A stretch of DNA of 64,000 nt, taken from Nitrosovibrio sp. Nv4 (GTDB lineage: Bacteria; Pseudomonadota; Gammaproteobacteria; Burkholderiales; Nitrosomonadaceae). The DNA is taken from the NCBI GenBank assembly GCA_945860135.1, contig CAMAPK010000001.1, positions 124,001 through 188,000 of the forward strand. Direction: 5' to 3'. Positions 59,776 to 64,000 of this stretch are shown in pieces. Numbering within the stretch: the stretch's first letter is position 1; each line of letters begins with the position of its first letter. The notes beneath the pieces were generated by a model, which was given only the letters and a program-made list of their open reading frames with translations, was not told the origin of the DNA and searched no databases. The position numbers and the translations under genes are program-made.

Positions 59776-60144
59776 ATGTCCAGCAAGGTCTACTACAACA
59801 GCGCATGCCCCGTCTGCAATGCAGGCATCAAGGATCAGCGCCAGCGCATGGAAGCCTGTGGCGTCAAGGATATCGAGTGGGTTGATGTGCACGCCCACCC
59901 TGAGGCAGCAGCGGAAGTGGGCGCTTCATTGGAGCAGGTGCGGGAACGGTTGCACGTCAAAGACCCGGATGGGCGGATCAATGTCGGTGCCGACGCATTC
60001 GCCTACCTCTGGTCACAAACGCGCAGCCAGCACTGGCTCGCAAAGCTGCTGCAGTTGCCCGTGCTCAGTCAGCTAATGCAATTGGCGTACAACCTTTTTG
60101 CCCGCCTGCTTTATCGCTGGAACCGCGCCAAGAAACACTGGTGA
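59776..60144 (+). CDS. DUF393 (DCC) thiol-disulfide oxidoreductase-like protein
   Basis: A 122-residue protein of the DUF393 family with the N-terminal redox motif in VYYNSACPVCNAGI (Cys-x-x-Cys). The family is predicted to have a thioredoxin-like fold. Downstream motifs (GADAFAYLWSQT; ARLLYRWNRAKKHW) fit. It follows the START-like gene by 47 bases and converges with pyrC. Function unproven. Confidence 0.8.
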   Translation: MSSKVYYNSACPVCNAGIKDQRQRMEACGVKDIEWVDVHAHPEAAAEVGASLEQVRERLHVKDPDGRINVGADAFAYLWSQTRSQHWLAKLLQLPVLSQLMQLAYNLFARLLYRWNRAKKHW

Positions 60145-60203
60145 TGTCGCCACGGATCAGGTAATCCACCAAACCGCATGTGGTCACGGTAGTCGTACCC
60201 GTG

Positions 60204-61235
60204 TTAAATCATTTTCCAACCAACGCTTTCCCCCGCCCGCAGCGGAATCAGCGCTTCTCCGGCGAATTCCAGTTGTGCGGGAACATTCCAGCTTTGCTTC
60301 ACCAGCGTAATGGTGTCCTGGTTACGCGGCAGTCGGTAGAAATCCGCGCCGTGGAAACTGGCAAAGGCCTCCAGTTTGTCCAGCGCACCGGCCTGCTCGA
60401 AAGCTTCCGCATACAGTTCAATCGCGGCGTGCGCGCTGTAGATACCAGCGCAACCACAGGCAGCTTCCTTGCTGGCTTTTGAATGCGGTGCACTGTCGGT
60501 GCCAAGGAAAAATTTCGGGTTGCCGCTGATGGCGGCTGCGACCAGCGCGCGCCGATGGCTTTCGCGCTTGAGCACCGGCAGGCAGTAATGGTGCGGACGG
60601 ATGCCGCCTTGAAACAGCGCATTGCGATTGAGCAGCAAGTGGTGAGCGGTAATGGTGGCAGCGATATTGCCCGCTGCGCCCGCAACAAACTCCACTGCCT
60701 CTCGGGTGGTGATGTGTTCGAACACCACCCGCAACTGCGGGAAACGCTGGGTGATAGGAGCCAGCACCTGCTCGATGAAAACCTTTTCGCGATCGAATAC
60801 GTCCACTGTGGGATCAGTCGCCTCGCCATGCACCAGCAACGGCATGCCTGCCTGCTGCATCGCAGCGAGCGCGGCGTAACAGCGGGCTATGCCGGTGACG
60901 CCCAAGTCGGAATGGGTGGTGGCACCGGCCGGATAATATTTCACGCCGTGGATCGCGCCGCTTGCCTTGGCTGCGATGATCTCCGCAGGCGCGGTATGAT
61001 CGGTCAGGTACAGCGTCATCAGCGGCTCGAAGCGCATCCCCGGCGGCAGCGCAGCAAGAATACGGGCGCGATATGCCAGCGCCATGGCGGTTGTCACCAC
61101 TGGCGGCCTGAGGTTGGGCATGACGATGGCGCGGGCGAAACGCTGCGCGCTATGCGGCAGCACCGCCTGCATTTGCGCGCCATCGCGCAGATGCAGGTGC
61201 CAGTCGTCGGGGCGGGTGAGAGTCAGCGTCGTCAA
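60204..61235 (-). CDS. pyrC: Dihydroorotase
   Basis: Third step of pyrimidine synthesis: cyclises carbamoyl aspartate to dihydroorotate. The 343-residue class II enzyme has the zinc motif [20 protein letters not shown], the carboxylated-Lys region [23 protein letters not shown] and [13 protein letters not shown]. All metal ligands are present. No pyrimidine-gene neighbour is next to it. Confidence 0.95.
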   Translation of the reverse strand: MTTLTLTRPDDWHLHLRDGAQMQAVLPHSAQRFARAIVMPNLRPPVVTTAMALAYRARILAALPPGMRFEPLMTLYLTDHTAPAEIIAAKASGAIHGVKYYPAGATTHSDLGVTGIARCYAALAAMQQAGMPLLVHGEATDPTVDVFDREKVFIEQVLAPITQRFPQLRVVFEHITTREAVEFVAGAAGNIAATITAHHLLLNRNALFQGGIRPHHYCLPVLKRESHRRALVAAAISGNPKFFLGTDSAPHSKASKEAACGCAGIYSAHAAIELYAEAFEQAGALDKLEAFASFHGADFYRLPRNQDTITLVKQSWNVPAQLEFAGEALIPLRAGESVGWKMI

Positions 61236-61436
61236 GATCAGGTGTGCCGTAATCGTTCGCGAATCCGGATTGTACCCCAGCAGCCTGTCTGACTATAGGC
61301 CCGGAATGGGATACACCTGACGGATCGCAATTTGTTCATTTGACCGGGCAATGCAAAAATACCATGCGATTCCTCGATTAATTTGGCAGAATGTACCCCA
61401 TTGCTGCAATTGTTTTTTTATGAGGGAGAGATCACG

Positions 61437-62780
61437 ATGAAATACCAGAGCTTTCAGGAGTTCGGCGCTTACATAGCCGAACGCAATCCAGGCCAGCCGG
61501 AATATCTGCAGGCAGTTGCCGAAGTCATGGAGAGTCTCTGGCCTTTCATCACCAGCCACCCGCGTTATGCCGAGCACGGTTTGCTGGATCGCCTGATCGA
61601 ACCGGAACGCATCATCATGTTCCGGGTATCCTGGGTGGATGACCATGGTGAGGTGAAAGTCAATCGCGGTTACCGTATCCAGCACAACTCCTCCATCGGC
61701 CCCTACAAAGGCGGCACCCGTTTTCACCCCTCGGTCAATCTCTCCATCCTCAAATTTCTGGCTTTCGAACAAACCCTCAAAAATTCCCTGACCACCCTGC
61801 CGATGGGCGGCGGCAAAGGCGGCGCCGACTTCGACCCCAAGGGGCGCAGCCCTGGAGAAGTGATGCGTTTCTGCCAGACTTACATGTGCGAATTGTTTCG
61901 CCATGTCGGCTCCGACACTGACGTGCCCGCCGGTGACATCGGCGTAGGCGGGCGCGAAGTGGGCTTCATGGCCGGCATGATGAAGAAACTGTCCAACCGG
62001 GCCGATGCAGTCTTCACCGGCAAAGGCTTGAGTTTCGGCGGCTCGCTGATTCGCCCGGAAGCCACCGGCTACGGCACGGTCTATTTCGCCGAGGAAATGC
62101 TCAAGCACACGGGCCGCTCCTTCGATGGTCTGCGCGTTTCCGTCTCTGGCTCCGGCAATGTCGCGCAGTACGCAGTGGAAAAAGCGATGGCACTGGGCGC
62201 CAAGGTGCTGACGGTTTCCGACTCCAGCGGTACGGTAGTTGACGAAGCGGGTTTCACCGCCGAGAAACTGGCCGTGTTGATGGAAGTGAAAAATCATTTG
62301 CGCGGCCGCGTCAGCGACTATGCTGAACGCATGAAAGTCAGTTTCATTCCCGGTGTGCGGCCATGGCATGTGCCGGTGGACGTGGCGCTGCCGTGCGCGA
62401 CCCAGAACGAGCTGGATGAAAAAGATGCGGCCACCCTGATCAAGAATGGCGTGATCTGCGTGGCCGAGGGAGCCAATATGCCTTCCACCGCAGAAGCCGT
62501 GAAACTGTTCGAGCACAGCAAGGTGCTGTTCGCTCCGGGCAAAGCCAGCAACGCGGGCGGGGTGGCCACTTCCGGTCTGGAGATGAGCCAGAACGCGATG
62601 CGCCTCTCCTGGCCGCGGGAAGAAGTGGATGCCCGTCTGCTGGAAATCATGAAAGCCATCCACAACTCCTGCCTGCAATACGGCCAGCGCAAGGACGGCA
62701 GCATCAGTTATGTTGACGGCGCCAACGTGGCCGGCTTCGTCAAAGTGGCGGATGCGATGCTGGGACAGGGCGTGATCTGA
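61437..62780 (+). CDS. gdhA: NADP-specific glutamate dehydrogenase
   Basis: Fixes ammonium onto 2-oxoglutarate. The 447-residue protein carries RIQHNSSIGPYKGGTRFHPS, the catalytic Lys in TTLPMGGGKGGADFDPKG, PAGDIGVGGREVG, and the cofactor-binding VSGSGNVAQYAVEKAM (GSGNVA), typical of the hexameric NADP type. A GAGGGAGAG ribosome site precedes ATG 61437. Single-gene unit. Confidence 0.95.
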   Translation: MKYQSFQEFGAYIAERNPGQPEYLQAVAEVMESLWPFITSHPRYAEHGLLDRLIEPERIIMFRVSWVDDHGEVKVNRGYRIQHNSSIGPYKGGTRFHPSVNLSILKFLAFEQTLKNSLTTLPMGGGKGGADFDPKGRSPGEVMRFCQTYMCELFRHVGSDTDVPAGDIGVGGREVGFMAGMMKKLSNRADAVFTGKGLSFGGSLIRPEATGYGTVYFAEEMLKHTGRSFDGLRVSVSGSGNVAQYAVEKAMALGAKVLTVSDSSGTVVDEAGFTAEKLAVLMEVKNHLRGRVSDYAERMKVSFIPGVRPWHVPVDVALPCATQNELDEKDAATLIKNGVICVAEGANMPSTAEAVKLFEHSKVLFAPGKASNAGGVATSGLEMSQNAMRLSWPREEVDARLLEIMKAIHNSCLQYGQRKDGSISYVDGANVAGFVKVADAMLGQGVI

Positions 62781-62799
62781 ACATTATCCTGGCAACCTC

Positions 62800-62853
62800 C
62801 CGTTCGCTCTGAGCCTGTCGAAGGGAGCCAGTCGAAGGGTTCACCACGAATGG
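62800..62853. repeat. Dispersed-repeat-like sequence after gdhA
   Basis: CCGTTCGCTCTGAGCCTGTC followed by GAAGGGAGCCAGTCGAAGGG is of a short repeat type often seen in proteobacterial genomes (family TTCGACAGGCTCAG-x-GCGAACGG). It contains a direct duplicate GTCGAAGGG. It occupies part of the 311-base gap before the restriction gene; nothing else is supported in that gap. Confidence 0.5.
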
Positions 62854-63091
62854 ATTTAATCTGTGCTTCCCTCGCCAGACTCCCGCCGTCCCGAGGAGTA
62901 ATTCCAATTTTTACTAGCGTATAGAGCAGGTGTGATTTCTATGCCCATGGTATTCCTGGCACTGTATTCGTGTGGGCAATGCGCTGGCATCCAGTAGCCG
63001 TTTACTGAGCATAATTCGCAGATCAGATTAGGCTCCAAGGTCGTACAAGATATTTCCCCAGCATTCGACACTGTCAACCACGAGAGTGCAA

Positions 63092-64000
63092 ATGGCCGCA
63101 AAAGAGGCAAAAGCGCGCATCAAGCTCAACAAGTTGCTTGAAGAAGCAGGTTGGCGCTTCTTCGATGTCGGCAAAGACAAGGCCAACATCGTGCTTGAGC
63201 CCAAGGTCAAGCTGACCAAAGCCGCGATTGATGCGCTGGGCGAGAACTTCGAGTCCACTTCCAACGGTTTCATCGATTTCCTGCTGCTTGATGAAGCAGG
63301 CTTTCCGCTCTTGGTGCTTGAAGCAAAAGCCGAAGACAAGAATCCGCTAATTGGTAAAGAGCAGGCACGCAAGTACGCCAAATCGCAAAACTGCCGCTTC
63401 ATTATTCTTTCCAATGGCAACCTGCACTACTTCTGGGATCTGGAGCAAGGCAACCCACACATCATCACGCGCTTCCCGACACCGGAATCCATCAAAGGCT
63501 ACCACCGTTTTCAGCCCAGTCCGAATAAGCTCATTACCGAATCGGTGGGTAAAGACTATATTGCGCTCACCCAAATGCCCGGCTACGCCAGCGAAGCAGG
63601 GTGGAAGGACGAAGCCGAGCGAGAGACCTTCATCCAGAAAAACCGCCTGCGTTTTCTGCGCGATTACCAGAAACGCGCCGTGCAGGCGATACAAGATGCC
63701 GTTGCCGAAGGGCATGGCCGCTTTCTGTTTGAAATGGCCACCGGCACCGGCAAGACGCTCACCGCTGCAGCTGTTATCAAGCTGTTTCTGCGCACCGGCA
63801 ATGCTCGCCGCGTGTTGTTCCTGGTCGACCGCCTGGAACTTGAAGACCAAGCTAACAAAGCCTTCGTCGCCCACTTGAAAAACGACTACACCTCGGTAAT
63901 CTACAAGGAGCGTCGTGACGAATGGCGCAAGGCTGAGATTGTTGTCACCACGGTGCAATCGTTGTTGTTCAACGACAAATACAAACGCCTGTTTTCGCCC
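63092..64000 (+). CDS. hsdR: Type I restriction enzyme R subunit (HsdR), partial
   Basis: An ATG at 63092 opens a frame that runs to the window edge (303 codons) without a stop. The N-terminus has a PD-(D/E)xK-type nuclease segment (NGFIDFLLLDEAGFPLLVLE then AKAED), followed by the superfamily 2 helicase start: a Q-motif-like FLRDYQKRAVQAI, Walker A MATGTGKTLTA and VLFLVDRLELEDQA. This is the R (restriction/translocation) subunit of a type I system. The M and S subunits are not upstream, so they should lie beyond 64000 if the system is complete. Confidence 0.9.
   Translation, partial: MAAKEAKARIKLNKLLEEAGWRFFDVGKDKANIVLEPKVKLTKAAIDALGENFESTSNGFIDFLLLDEAGFPLLVLEAKAEDKNPLIGKEQARKYAKSQNCRFIILSNGNLHYFWDLEQGNPHIITRFPTPESIKGYHRFQPSPNKLITESVGKDYIALTQMPGYASEAGWKDEAERETFIQKNRLRFLRDYQKRAVQAIQDAVAEGHGRFLFEMATGTGKTLTAAAVIKLFLRTGNARRVLFLVDRLELEDQANKAFVAHLKNDYTSVIYKERRDEWRKAEIVVTTVQSLLFNDKYKRLFSP

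Noticed and set aside
62856-63110. 84-codon minus-strand frame between gdhA and hsdR
   Set aside because: It overlaps the hsdR start and has several Cys/Trp/Tyr clusters, but no family match or ribosome site. Left as non-coding.

Overview
The window reads as the chromosome of a chemolithoautotrophic betaproteobacterium, most likely Nitrosomonadales (Gallionellaceae or close relatives). This assignment is inferred from gene order and protein style, not from a marker-gene search. Supporting blocks are a Calvin-cycle style run tkt-gap-pgk-pyk-fba, the betaproteobacterial block LysM-dprA facing def-fmt-rsmB-DUF4390-ntrY-ntrX, a metK / SAH riboswitch-ahcY / metF methyl cycle, and a glyoxylate aminotransferase of the kind used for glycolate salvage. 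I found no rRNA, tRNA or CRISPR array.

Layout. 1-5605: a surface-polysaccharide region with a partial glycosyltransferase-like gene, then kdsB, an HpcH-type aldolase, a D-2-hydroxyacid dehydrogenase, an SDR epimerase and a HAD phosphatase. 5619-12039 (minus strand): an unusual set that looks like envelope-lipid synthesis and export: a GNAT-fold acyltransferase, a MobA-like nucleotidyltransferase, LptF, LptG, a diacylglycerol-kinase-type lipid kinase and a divergent nucleotidyltransferase-fold protein. 12529-17803: a small membrane protein, topB, dprA and a LysM protein. 18054-24982: def, fmt, rsmB, a DUF4390 protein and the NtrY/NtrX-like two-component system, whose NtrX has a degenerate ATPase domain. 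25136-32164: central carbon genes ending in a strong terminator. 32259-36301: polyphosphate genes (CYTH-CHAD, ppk) and yggX. 36543-38381: an EAL-CBS-GGDEF protein.

38400-42712 is the scarred part of the window. It holds a lipoprotein of unknown function, a 22-bp perfect palindrome, a degenerate IS5-type transposase piece fused to a small membrane-protein gene, a ppx cut to 36 codons downstream of an intact phoU, the N-terminal fragment of a second pyruvate-kinase-like gene and a DUF2283-like remnant. 42713-50701: argA, rsmE, a thioredoxin-fold protein, an inositol-monophosphatase family protein, trkA-trkH and a class V aminotransferase. 50764-54395 (minus): metF, ahcY behind a SAH riboswitch, and metK. 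54508-58060: a DUF2024 protein, then pstS and an OprO/P-type porin, each with a Pho-box-like upstream site. 58396-60144: a pair of small secreted proteins, a START-like protein and a DUF393 protein. 60204-64000: pyrC, gdhA and the start of a type I restriction R subunit cut by the window edge.

Themes. Phosphate recurs in pstS, the porin, phoU, ppk, the CHAD protein and the broken ppx. Envelope lipid and polysaccharide synthesis fills the first 12 kb. The 5619-12039 lipid locus is the best candidate for an under-described system: its parts resemble an anionic sphingolipid or other non-standard lipid pathway carrying its own LptF/LptG pair. That reading is inference.
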